From Anaerolineae bacterium (GTDB lineage: Bacteria > Chloroflexota > Anaerolineae > JAFGEY01): a DNA stretch of 17,676 nucleotides. Where the stretch lies: assembly GCA_016931365.1 (NCBI GenBank), contig JAFGEY010000505.1:1-17676 (forward strand), written 5' to 3'. Under the pieces are notes generated by a model. That model was given only the letters and a program-made list of their open reading frames with translations. It made no database searches and had not been told where the DNA came from. Below, one piece after another: positions 1-7,052 of this stretch (the stretch's first letter is position 1; each line of letters opens with the position of its first letter). The position numbers and the translations under genes are program-made.

Positions 1-82
1 ATAGCCAGGCTGAAAGGCCAATTCCATTTCTGCAAAGGCGCTCTCCAGAGCGACGCCCTCTGCCCATTCGATTCATAACGCG

Positions 83-111
83 TTGCTTGATTTTGATTGA
101 TCGAGTACAAT
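83..111 (+). promoter_or_regulatory. Candidate sigma-70 promoter upstream of the ABC exporter operon
   Basis: TTGCTT at 83-88 and TACAAT at 106-111 are separated by 17 bp. The -10 matches the consensus at five of six positions, the -35 at only three. It would give a leader of about 340 nt before the ATPase start at 458, and the inverted repeat at 259-356 lies within that leader. A weaker TAGAAT at 387-392 has no matching -35. Confidence 0.3.
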
Positions 112-258
112 AAGTGCATCCGATTTGCGTGAACTGAACGTTTCGGTGAAAAATGACATCTATGAGTTAAGGTCTTGCCCAAGTTTCTGGCGAGTTTTCA
201 AACTCTCAACCGCGTCTTGTTTTGATCCAAAATACATAGTAACTGCTCAAGGTGTGTC

Positions 259-356
259 AGAAACCAGGTTTTTGTGGATATTTAAGCAGCTTAGCGACGT
301 TTGGCGATCTAGTGTTTGACTAAGGCGCATCGTTTTACATCAAAAACCTGGTTTCT
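259..356. repeat. 16-bp perfect inverted repeat (AGAAACCAGGTTTTTG)
   Basis: AGAAACCAGGTTTTTG at 259-274 is exactly reverse-complementary to CAAAAACCTGGTTTCT at 341-356, with 66 bp between. The arm is itself almost palindromic (GAAACC/GGTTTT). From memory, GAAACCTGGTTTCT-like words are dispersed repeats in filamentous bacteria including Chloroflexota and cyanobacteria; that cannot be checked here. The element ends about 100 bp before the ATPase start. It is not followed by a T-run in either direction, so it is not a standard terminator. Two insertions of the same short repeat in opposite orientation, or one small hairpin element, would explain it. Confidence 0.7.
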
Positions 357-447
357 TATCCGATAAGGCCGAGTAGACAATACATGTAGAATAGGCTGCA
401 CTGTTCAGTCTGGGCAACTCTGCGTATTTGTGCGCTAGCGCATTCTT

Positions 448-453
448 GGGAGG
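448..453 (+). promoter_or_regulatory. Shine-Dalgarno site deciding the ATPase start
   Basis: GGGAGG ends 4 nt before the ATG at 458-460. An in-frame TTG at 428 lacks such a site, so 458 is taken as the start of the exporter ATPase. Confidence 0.75.
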
Positions 454-457
454 TCGC

Positions 458-1402
458 ATGACAGCAATTCTTCAAGCACATAATTTGGTCAAAAAATACG
501 GCGATTTCACTGCCGTCCAGGGCATCTCGTTTGACGTTCAAGAAGGCGAAATTTTCAGCCTGCTGGGGCCGAACGGCGCGGGCAAAACCACCACCATCTC
601 GATGCTCTCCACCCTCTATGCGCCCACCGGCGGCGACGCCAGCATCGGCGGGCACTCGGTCACCAAAGAGCCGATGGCCGTCCGCCAACTGATCGGCGTA
701 GTGCCGCAAGAGTTGGCCCTCTATGACGACCTGACGGCGCGCGAAAACCTGAAATTTTGGGGACAGATGTACGGCCTGAGCGGCAAAGCTCTATCCGACC
801 GCATCGTCGAGGTGCTGGAGCAGATCGACCTGACCGACAAGGCCAAAGACCGTGTCAAGACCTATTCCGGCGGTATGAAGCGACGGGTCAACATTGGCGT
901 GGGCCTGCTGCACAAGCCGCGTCTGCTGTTCATGGACGAGCCGACCGTGGGCATCGATCCGCAGTCGCGCCGTGCCATCCTCGACACGGTCAAAGAGCTG
1001 AACCGCCAGGGCATGACCGTGTTATACACCACCCATTACATGGAAGAAGCCGCCGAACTCTCCAACCGCGTCGGCATCATCGACCACGGCCAGATGATCG
1101 CCCTGGGCACTCAAAAGGAGTTGACCCAACAGGTCGGCCAGACTGAAACCCTGATCCTGCACCTCGACCCGCCCCAAGACCCGGCCTCGCTGGCCGCCGC
1201 CCTGAGCGGCATCCCCGGCGTGATCCAGGCCGACCCCGGCGAAAATCGGGTCACGATCATCACCCCCGAAGCCGAAGACATCCTGGCCCCAGTCATCGCC
1301 CGGGCAAGCGAGATCGGCCTCAAGGTGCGCTCGATCGACATCCGCGAGCCGAACCTGGAAGCGGTGTTCTTGCACCTCACCGGCCGCGCGCTACGCGATT
1401 AG
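458..1402 (+). CDS. ABC exporter ATP-binding protein (ABC-2/DrrA-type)
   Basis: Cytoplasmic ATPase that would energise the two membrane proteins encoded directly downstream. In 314 residues it shows, in order: Walker A GPNGAGKTT (residues 37-45), the Q-loop in VVPQE, the ABC signature YSGGMKRR, Walker B LLFMDEPTVGIDP and the H-loop TTHYMEEA. A C-terminal extension of about 90 residues is typical of the DrrA/CcmA group that partners ABC-2 permeases. All ATPase residues are intact. The start at 458 has GGGAGG 4 nt upstream; an earlier in-frame TTG at 428 was rejected. It is the first gene of a three-gene exporter operon, with a 10-bp gap to the next. The exported substrate cannot be read from the sequence: this family includes drug, polysaccharide and gliding-type exporters. 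Confidence 0.95.
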   Translation: MTAILQAHNLVKKYGDFTAVQGISFDVQEGEIFSLLGPNGAGKTTTISMLSTLYAPTGGDASIGGHSVTKEPMAVRQLIGVVPQELALYDDLTARENLKFWGQMYGLSGKALSDRIVEVLEQIDLTDKAKDRVKTYSGGMKRRVNIGVGLLHKPRLLFMDEPTVGIDPQSRRAILDTVKELNRQGMTVLYTTHYMEEAAELSNRVGIIDHGQMIALGTQKELTQQVGQTETLILHLDPPQDPASLAAALSGIPGVIQADPGENRVTIITPEAEDILAPVIARASEIGLKVRSIDIREPNLEAVFLHLTGRALRD

Positions 1403-1412
1403 AGGGGAATCA

Positions 1413-2672
1413 ATGAAGAAACTGTGGATCATTGGCTTTAAAGACGTGATGCTGACCTTTAGAGACCGACCGGCGTTGATGTTTATGCTGCTGGCCCCCT
1501 TTTTGCTCACTCTGGGCCTGGGCGCAGCCACCGGTCGCTTTTCCGGCGGCAACTCGAGCGGGGTGAGCGACATTTCCGTTGTGCTGGTCAATCTGGATCG
1601 GGCGCAATTGGGCGACGCGTTGGTGGAGGTGTTTCGCTCCGCCGAACTTGCCGAACTGATTGCCCCTAGCGAGGTTGACTCGGTTGAGGCGGCCCGCCTG
1701 TTGATCGACGAGGACAAGGCCGCTGCTGCGGTGATCGTCCCGGCCGGCTTTACCGCCTCGATCATTCCCACCGCGGACGAAACCCAGCCCGGCCCAAGCA
1801 GGCGGGTCGAAATCTATGCCAACCCCACCCGGCCCACCTCGGCCGGGGTGATCCAGACCATCGTCGAAGAATTCCTGGCCCAGGTCGAGATCGGCAAGAT
1901 CGGCGGTGAGGTGGCGCTGACCATGCTGCTCGAGAGCGGCCGGCTGTCGCCCGATCCGCAAGCCATCGCGCAGATTGGCAGCAACCTGGGCGAGCGCATC
2001 GCCGGCGAAGGGCAGGCCGCGTCGGCCATTCCCTTGCGCAAAATCGCCAACGGCAGCCAGGCGGTCAATTTTGACATCCTGGCCTATATGGCCCCCAGCA
2101 TGGCCCTGATGTTCCTGATGTACACGGTCAGCTATGGCGGGCGTTCGATCCTGATCGAGCGCAACCGGGGCACCTTGCCGCGCATGCTGGTCTCGCCCAC
2201 CGCCACCGCCCAGATTTTGGGCGGCAAGGTGCTGGGCATCTGGCTGACCGGCGCGGCCCAGGTGGGCATCCTGGTGCTGGGATCGACGCTGCTGTTTGGG
2301 CTGGACTGGGGCGATCCGCTGGGCGTGGTCGTATTGATCCTGGCCGCGGTTTTTGGCGCGACCGGCTGGGGCATGCTGCTGACCGCTTTTGGGCGCACGC
2401 CGGGCCAGGTTGCGGCCGTCGGCTCGGCACTGATGCTCACCTTTGGCATCCTGGGCGGCAATTTCATCGACCTCAACACGATGCCCGAAGCGGTGCGCTG
2501 GATCAGCAGGATCACGCCCAACGCCTGGGGGCTGGATGGGTTCACCACCCTGGCGCTGGGCGGCGGATTGGCCGATGTGCTGCGCCCGATCCTGGCCCTG
2601 CTGGCGATGGGCGTCGTTTTATTTACCGTTTCCGTGTTTGCCTTTAACCGGCGAGGGATTGCGCAGCGATGA
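1413..2672 (+). CDS. ABC-2 type transporter permease (first of pair)
   Basis: Membrane subunit of the exporter, 419 residues. A first membrane helix lies near residues 21-40 (MFMLLAPFLLTLGLG), followed by a large hydrophilic extracytoplasmic region of about 180 residues. Several helices follow in the C-terminal half from about residue 220. The cytoplasmic coupling region ERNRGTLPRMLVSPT, just after the second helix, is the usual ABC-2 feature thought to contact the ATPase. This layout fits the ABC2_membrane_3 group. AGAGGGG sits just before the ATG, 10 bp after the ATPase stop. The stop overlaps the next start (ATGA), which suggests translational coupling and a heterodimeric permease. Confidence 0.93.
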   Translation: MKKLWIIGFKDVMLTFRDRPALMFMLLAPFLLTLGLGAATGRFSGGNSSGVSDISVVLVNLDRAQLGDALVEVFRSAELAELIAPSEVDSVEAARLLIDEDKAAAAVIVPAGFTASIIPTADETQPGPSRRVEIYANPTRPTSAGVIQTIVEEFLAQVEIGKIGGEVALTMLLESGRLSPDPQAIAQIGSNLGERIAGEGQAASAIPLRKIANGSQAVNFDILAYMAPSMALMFLMYTVSYGGRSILIERNRGTLPRMLVSPTATAQILGGKVLGIWLTGAAQVGILVLGSTLLFGLDWGDPLGVVVLILAAVFGATGWGMLLTAFGRTPGQVAAVGSALMLTFGILGGNFIDLNTMPEAVRWISRITPNAWGLDGFTTLALGGGLADVLRPILALLAMGVVLFTVSVFAFNRRGIAQR

Positions 2673-3856
2673 AAAAGATTTTTGCCATTGTCTACAAAGA
2701 TACGATCATCCACTTTTCCAGTTTTATGGAGCTGTTGTTCTTTATCATCTTGCCGGTCGTGTTCACCGTAGCGCTGGCCGGCGGGACGCCCAGCGGCAAC
2801 GGCGACAACCGCATCCGCCTGACCACGGTGGACGAGGCGGGGTCGTCGCTTTCAGCGCAGGTGATCGCCGAACTGGAGAAATCCGCCTCGGTGCGGCCGG
2901 TGTTGAGCAGCCGCAAGGAGGCCGAGCGCGAATTCAGCGAGCGGCGCGTTTCGACGGTGTTGTTTATCCCGGCCGGGTTTGACCTGGACAGGGTCGAGGT
3001 AGGGCTGGAGCTTCAACAGCAGCCCAACAACCTCAACGCGCTGGTGGCCGAACGCGCGGTGCAGGCCGCGCTCAGCCGGGTGAGCAGCGCCATGACCATT
3101 GCCCAAAACAGCGTCGAGGAAGCCGAAAAAGCGTGCGCCTTTGCGTCGGACGCCGAGCGGCAGAGCTATTTCGCTGCCGCGTTGGAAAAAGCACAGACGC
3201 TCATGGCTGAGGCTCCCGCCCGGCTGACCATAGCGCGCGCCGGCACGCCCGACCAGATCGAGTATGACCCGGCGGCCAACTCGTCGGCCGGGCAGCTCAT
3301 CACCTGGGTCTTTATCCCTCTGTTAGGGCTTTCGGAGTTGTTTGCGTCCGAGAGACGCCAGGGCACGCTGCGCCGGCTGCTCACCACGCCCACACATTCG
3401 GCAGTCTTTCTGCTCGGCACGATCGGCGGCCAAGTGCTCAGTGCGCTGGCGCAGATGACCCTGCTGGTGCTGTTTGGCGTTTTTATCATGAAACTGGAGT
3501 GGGGGCGCGAGCCGCTGGCGTTGGCCGTGCTGCTGACCGCATTTGCGCTGGCTGCCGCCGCGCTGGGCACCACACTGGGCACGTTCACCAAGACCGAGGG
3601 GCAGGCCAACGGCTTGAGCATCATGCTGGGCATGGTGATGGCCCTGCTGGGCGGCTGCTGGTATCCGATCGAGTTGTTCCCCACGGCTATGCAGCGCGCG
3701 GTCAAGGTGCTGCCGACCGCCTGGGCCATGCAGGGCATGCTCGACCTGGTGCTGCGCGGCGGCGGGCTGGTGGACATTTTGCCGGAGGTGGGGGTGCTAC
3801 TGGGGTTTGCGCTGGTGTTTTTTGTGGTGGGAGTCTGGCGCTTCAAGTTTGAATAG
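2669..3856 (+). CDS. ABC-2 type transporter permease (second of pair)
   Basis: Second membrane subunit, 395 residues, with the same plan as its upstream neighbour: an N-terminal helix near residues 18-38, a long extracytoplasmic segment and a C-terminal helix bundle. The coupling motif SERRQGTLRRLLTTPT corresponds to ERNRGTLPRMLVSPT of the first permease. The two are diverged paralogues and probably form a heterodimer. The start ATG overlaps the preceding stop by 4 bp. Its extracytoplasmic part differs clearly from the first permease and contains an Ala/Glu-rich, probably helical stretch at about residues 125-180. The gene closes the exporter operon unless the enzyme 58 bp downstream is co-transcribed. 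Confidence 0.93.
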   Translation: MKKIFAIVYKDTIIHFSSFMELLFFIILPVVFTVALAGGTPSGNGDNRIRLTTVDEAGSSLSAQVIAELEKSASVRPVLSSRKEAEREFSERRVSTVLFIPAGFDLDRVEVGLELQQQPNNLNALVAERAVQAALSRVSSAMTIAQNSVEEAEKACAFASDAERQSYFAAALEKAQTLMAEAPARLTIARAGTPDQIEYDPAANSSAGQLITWVFIPLLGLSELFASERRQGTLRRLLTTPTHSAVFLLGTIGGQVLSALAQMTLLVLFGVFIMKLEWGREPLALAVLLTAFALAAAALGTTLGTFTKTEGQANGLSIMLGMVMALLGGCWYPIELFPTAMQRAVKVLPTAWAMQGMLDLVLRGGGLVDILPEVGVLLGFALVFFVVGVWRFKFE

Positions 3857-3914
3857 GCCTACGGCCCAGGTATGACCAGTATTTGGAATCTTTGCCTCTA
3901 TCTGTGAGGATTTT

Positions 3915-5039
3915 ATGGCAACCAATATGTTCAATCTATATCAAACTTTTCCAATACCAATCCGCATCGAATCAATCGACATCTTGCGCTGCAAAGGGCA
4001 GTGGTTCATCCGCACCCGTTCCGCAGACGGCGCGGAAGGCATTGCCATTAACCGCGACCGGATGCACTATCTCTGGCCGATTGCCAAACAGCTTGTCGCG
4101 CCGTATTTCATCGGCCATGACGCGCGCGACCTGGAAGCCCTGGTCGACGGCGTGTACGTCCACCAGAGCAACTATAAACTGGCCGGCATCGCCTTTTGGT
4201 ACTGCGTCGCCGCTGTCGAGCTGAGCATCTGGGACCTGCTGGGCAAGATCGCCGGCAAGTCGGTGGGCGCGCTGCTCGGCGGAGTGCGCCGCAGCGAAAT
4301 TCCCATCTACCTGTCCAGCCTGCGCCGCGACACCACGCCGGAGCAAGAGGTGGGCTGGGTTACGCCGCGCCTGGTCGAAACCGGGGCTACGGCGATCAAG
4401 CTCAAGATCGGCGGGCGCATGAGCGGCAACGCCGACGCCGCGCCGGGGCGCAGCGAAGCGCTGATCGAACTGGCGCGCCAGACCTGGGGCGATGGCATCA
4501 CGCTTTATGCCGACGCGAACGGCTCCTACGATGCGCGGCGGGCGATCGAGGTCGGGCGCATCCTCCAGGCGCACGGATTCGGCTTTTTCGAGGAACCCTG
4601 CCCGTTCGACGAGTACGAGCAAACCAAACAGGTCGCCGACGCGCTGTCGATGCCGGTGGCCGGCGGCGAACAGGACACCAGCGTCGCCCGCTTTCGCTGG
4701 CTGATCGACAACCGGGGCGTTGACGTGATCCAGCCCGACCTGATCTACAACGGCGGGTTTATCCGCACCCTGCGCGTCGCCAAAATGGCCGCCGCGGCGG
4801 GGATGAGCTTCACGCCGCACTGCCCGCGCAACGATCCCAACCTGGCCTATATGCTGCACCTGGCGTCGGTAATCCCCAACGCCGGGCCGCACCACGAGTT
4901 CAGCACCCCCAAACCCAAATCGCAGTGGTGGGCCGCGCCCTCGTTTGAGGCGCACAACGGCGTGGTGCAGGTGCCCACCGGCCCCGGCCTGGGCGTCGAA
5001 TACGACCCAGCGCTGTGGCGCGAAGCGGAAATTTTCTAG
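3915..5039 (+). CDS. Enolase-superfamily enzyme, mandelate racemase/muconate lactonizing-like
   Basis: Predicted cytoplasmic, Mg-dependent enzyme of 374 residues that abstracts a proton alpha to a carboxylate. An N-terminal capping domain (about 1-125) precedes the TIM barrel. Visible catalytic elements are KLK at 162-164 (the KxK base motif), metal ligands D200 and N202 in YADANGS, E226/E227 in FFEEPCP and E252 in GGEQD, then D275 in QPDL paired with H302 in TPHC. The Lys motif plus the His-Asp dyad fits the mandelate racemase subgroup, which contains racemases and sugar-acid dehydratases; the substrate cannot be named from sequence alone. GTGAGGA precedes the ATG. It lies 58 bp after the exporter operon on the same strand with no visible terminator between, so co-transcription is possible. 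It ends 14 bp from a convergent gene. Confidence 0.92.
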   Translation: MATNMFNLYQTFPIPIRIESIDILRCKGQWFIRTRSADGAEGIAINRDRMHYLWPIAKQLVAPYFIGHDARDLEALVDGVYVHQSNYKLAGIAFWYCVAAVELSIWDLLGKIAGKSVGALLGGVRRSEIPIYLSSLRRDTTPEQEVGWVTPRLVETGATAIKLKIGGRMSGNADAAPGRSEALIELARQTWGDGITLYADANGSYDARRAIEVGRILQAHGFGFFEEPCPFDEYEQTKQVADALSMPVAGGEQDTSVARFRWLIDNRGVDVIQPDLIYNGGFIRTLRVAKMAAAAGMSFTPHCPRNDPNLAYMLHLASVIPNAGPHHEFSTPKPKSQWWAAPSFEAHNGVVQVPTGPGLGVEYDPALWREAEIF

Positions 5040-5053
5040 TGCATTCGGGCGCT

Positions 5054-5533
5054 TTAGCCGGCGTGCGTCGCCATCCAGATCGCCGCGGCGATCAGCGCGC
5101 CGCCCGCGAGCAGCAGCCCGATCCCGCCCCAACCCATGTTGATCTCTAAAAAAGCCTCGTCCGGGTTGCGCGGGTCATAGTGCACCTGCACTTGCGCGCC
5201 GACCGGGTAGCGATCCAGCACCTTTTGCGCCAGCGGGCGCGCGTACTGTTTGTCGGCCGGCGAGATGCGACGGCCGATATAGTCCTTGCCGTCCACAGTG
5301 TAATGATACTCGACCAGCGGCTCGAACGAGACGACGGTGCGCGTCGGGCCGTCGCTGCGGGAGACCTCCTCGCGGCGTTCCTCCAGGCGGGCTGCCGTCA
5401 TCACGCCCCCGACGCCCGGCCAGACGCTCATGCGCACACCCTGCCACAGGATCAGCACCCCAAAACCGGCCAGAAACAGGCCAAACAGGCCGACGACGCC
5501 GGCCAGACAGCGAATCACGATCAGGTTGGTCAC
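5054..5533 (-). CDS. DUF3592 family membrane protein
   Basis: Protein of 159 residues with two membrane helices (about 8-30 and 132-155) flanking a soluble beta-rich domain. The family pattern is visible: YHYTVDGKDYIGRRIS, then YPVGAQVQVHYDPRNPDEAFLE, then the second helix. This matches the DUF3592 arrangement, whose function is not known; the central domain probably faces outside. The start is a GTG at 5531-5533 preceded by GAGAGGA. Its start lies 82 bp downstream of the lipoprotein stop, on the same strand, and it is the last gene of the presumed five-gene minus-strand unit. It is convergent with the enolase-family gene, with 14 bp between stops and no recognisable terminator. Confidence 0.85.
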   Translation of the reverse strand: MTNLIVIRCLAGVVGLFGLFLAGFGVLILWQGVRMSVWPGVGGVMTAARLEERREEVSRSDGPTRTVVSFEPLVEYHYTVDGKDYIGRRISPADKQYARPLAQKVLDRYPVGAQVQVHYDPRNPDEAFLEINMGWGGIGLLLAGGALIAAAIWMATHAG

Positions 5534-5550
5534 AGGTATCCTCTCTCAAA

Positions 5551-5608
5551 TGTTCTGCTCGCTCCTACGCTCCCGCGCGGAAACGGCAGCATCGACGCGA
5601 GCAAAAAA
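5551..5608. repeat. Structured intergenic repeat (GCTCCTACGCTCCCGCG type)
   Basis: The 82-bp gap between the lipoprotein and DUF3592 genes contains TGCTCGC (5556-5562) and its exact reverse complement GCGAGCA (5597-5603), enclosing GCTCCTACGCTCCCGCGCGG. From memory this resembles the dispersed CGCTCCCACGCTCCTGCGTGG elements of several phyla; this is recognition, not a search result. The A-run at 5603-5608 would read as T's before, not after, the stem on the operon strand, so it is not a normal terminator for the operon. Confidence 0.45.
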
Positions 5609-5615
5609 TTGCCGC

Positions 5616-6737
5616 TTACGGCCGCTCAAACGCGGTGACGTAGGCAAACGACTCAAATGTGTCACCGACAAAAACGTAACGCCCGTCCGGGCTGACCGCC
5701 ACACCGAACGGGAACAGAAACTCGCCTTCCGGCCAACCTTCGTCGGTGCGCACCCCTTCTCCGCCGATCCACTCGATAAACTGTCCCAATGGATCGAGCA
5801 CGGCCACAGCAGTGGGAATTTGCGTGGTCACATTCAAGTTGCCCGCCTCATCGATGCCGATCGCTTGCGGCAATGCGCCGCGCAGCGATTCAAGGCCCAG
5901 CTTTTGAATGAGCATGCCGCTGTCCGGGGCAAACTCGGTCACGTATCCCTCCTGGCTGACCACAAACAGAGTACCATCGGGGCCAACATCCATCGCCTGC
6001 TCGTCATACCCTGGGCCGATCACAAAGCTGCGCAAGAAATTGCCTTCTGCACTGAACACCTGCACACGCATCACTTCGCGGCCCTCGGCGTTCAGGTTAG
6101 AATCGAGTACAAACACCTCACCCTGCGGGCCGGCGGCCAATGCGCGCGGGCTGTCGGGGCCAAATTCACCGTCGCCGATGCCGATGCCGCCAAATGCGCC
6201 TACAAGTTCGCCGTCGCGGGTGAACATCGAAACCTGGTGAAAGGCCTTGTCGGCCATATAGAGGGCGCCCGTCGGCCCGATCTTGACATCGACCACATAG
6301 CCGACCTCGCCGGGCGAGATGACGCCGCGCGCGTTGCCTTGAAAATCAAACACCAATATGCCTTGATATGCGTCGGCCACGTATACATGCTCGCCATCAG
6401 CATCCAGGCCACCGAGGATCGAAAAGACGCCGTCGCCGCCCACCCGCCACAGAACCTCGCTTCCGGTCGGTTCATGCGTTGCCATGGGAATGGCTGTCGC
6501 CGTCGGCGTGGGCGTTGCCGTGAGCGCAGTGGGCGTCACGGTTGGCACAGGCGTCGTCGGTGGCGGGACGGGCGTCGCAGTGGGCGGCGGAGCTGTATCG
6601 GATGGGATCGCAGTGAGAGTGGGCGGCGCAGCGGTATTTGTAGGCGGAACCTGGGTAGAGACGGCGCGGCCACAAGCCAGGGACAGCAAGGCCAGAACAG
6701 AGATCGCAACGATCAGGCGTATGTGGATCGGTTTCAT
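5616..6737 (-). CDS. NHL-type beta-propeller lipoprotein
   Basis: Secreted, lipid-anchored protein of 373 residues. From the ATG at 6737 it starts MKPIHIRLIVAISVLALLSLAC, a signal peptide with lipobox LSLA-C (Cys22 the lipidation site). A Thr/Pro-rich linker (about 28-90, PTATPVPPP- and TPTPT-like) follows, then six NHL-like repeats (about 95-373). Each repeat has an x-D/G-x-x-G turn and a VYVAD- or LYMAD-type strand, e.g. GPTGALYMAD and GPDGTLFVVS, which suggests a six-bladed propeller. Such domains bind proteins or glycans or act as scaffolds; no catalytic site is visible. An in-frame ATG at 6803 would add 22 basic residues and bury the signal peptide, so it was rejected. The Shine-Dalgarno GGAGGA lies 11 nt upstream, rather far. 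Third accessory gene of the presumed kinase operon. Confidence 0.88.
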   Translation of the reverse strand: MKPIHIRLIVAISVLALLSLACGRAVSTQVPPTNTAAPPTLTAIPSDTAPPPTATPVPPPTTPVPTVTPTALTATPTPTATAIPMATHEPTGSEVLWRVGGDGVFSILGGLDADGEHVYVADAYQGILVFDFQGNARGVISPGEVGYVVDVKIGPTGALYMADKAFHQVSMFTRDGELVGAFGGIGIGDGEFGPDSPRALAAGPQGEVFVLDSNLNAEGREVMRVQVFSAEGNFLRSFVIGPGYDEQAMDVGPDGTLFVVSQEGYVTEFAPDSGMLIQKLGLESLRGALPQAIGIDEAGNLNVTTQIPTAVAVLDPLGQFIEWIGGEGVRTDEGWPEGEFLFPFGVAVSPDGRYVFVGDTFESFAYVTAFERP

Positions 6738-6815
6738 TCGAGATTTATTCCTCCGTCTTGGACCGGGCAATGTAATCGGATGAAGGCGAACGAGGCGGCG
6801 CAAGCGCCGCGGTTC

Positions 6816-7007
6816 TTACACTGGCACAAAAAACTGGCCCAGGATGTCGCCGATGATCGGCCCTAACAGAATCAACGCCGCGACGGACGCGCACGCGCAA
6901 AGCAACAGCACAATCACCACGACGACTAGGATAATAATCGCCGCTTTGCCTCCCTGCTGTAACCGCCGGTGTCCATAAGACTGCATTTTTTCCAATTGAT
7001 CTGACAT
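6816..7007 (-). CDS. Small single-span membrane protein (63 residues)
   Basis: Unrecognised small protein. Residues 1-21 are hydrophilic and basic (MSDQLEKMQSYGHRRLQQGGK). Residues 22-50 are one very hydrophobic Ile/Val/Leu helix containing CAC, and a short tail ends LGQFFVPV. The positive N-terminus predicts an N-in topology. The gene is supported by AGGAG 8 nt before the ATG and by its position: 45 bp after the giant peptidase gene and 78 bp before the lipoprotein gene, all on one strand. The CAC is inside the helix and not at a lipobox position, so it is not called a lipoprotein. It could be an accessory subunit of the neighbouring membrane protein (inference). Confidence 0.8.
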   Translation of the reverse strand: MSDQLEKMQSYGHRRLQQGGKAAIIILVVVVIVLLLCACASVAALILLGPIIGDILGQFFVPV

Positions 7008-7052
7008 TGTCTCATCTCCTTGACTTTGAATGATTAGTGATCTGATCTGGCG

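Larger units (their letters stand above)
1..457. other. Non-coding leader region at left edge
   Basis: No convincing gene was found in these 457 bases. Base composition is visibly more AT-rich than in the neighbouring genes. The region holds a possible promoter near 83-111 and a perfect inverted repeat at 259-274/341-356. A 64-codon frame at 125-319 starts with TTG, has no ribosome-binding site and runs through one arm of the repeat, so it is not called. At the extreme left edge, the minus strand of about 1-73 reads like protein (GVALESAFAEMELAFQPGY). The only ATG in that frame is at 25-27 and a stop lies just upstream, so a gene leaving the window leftwards cannot be proved. Confidence 0.6.

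Noticed and set aside
1..78. Protein-like minus-strand reading (GVALESAFAEMELAFQPGY) at the left edge
   Set aside because: A stop lies just upstream and the only ATG leaves nine residues in the window. It may be the start of a gene leaving the window, but this cannot be decided.
125..319. 64-codon frame upstream of the exporter operon
   Set aside because: TTG start, no ribosome-binding site, no recognisable features, and it overlaps an arm of the inverted repeat.
428..457. Earlier TTG start for the exporter ATPase
   Set aside because: No Shine-Dalgarno; GGGAGG is placed correctly for the ATG at 458, and the family N-terminus begins there.
3972..5132. 386-codon minus-strand frame antisense to the enolase-family gene
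   Set aside because: Arg/Ala/Gly-rich with no motifs; the opposite frame has all catalytic residues of a known superfamily.
5551..5608. Rho-independent terminator between lipoprotein and DUF3592 genes
   Set aside because: On the transcribed strand the T-run precedes the stem, the wrong order for a terminator.
6738..6803. Earlier ATG for the propeller lipoprotein
   Set aside because: It would put 22 basic residues before a clear lipoprotein signal peptide.
5337..6866. 509-codon plus-strand frame antisense to the lipoprotein and DUF3592 genes
   Set aside because: His/Arg/Gln-rich composition without domains; it is a GC-bias shadow of two well-supported genes.
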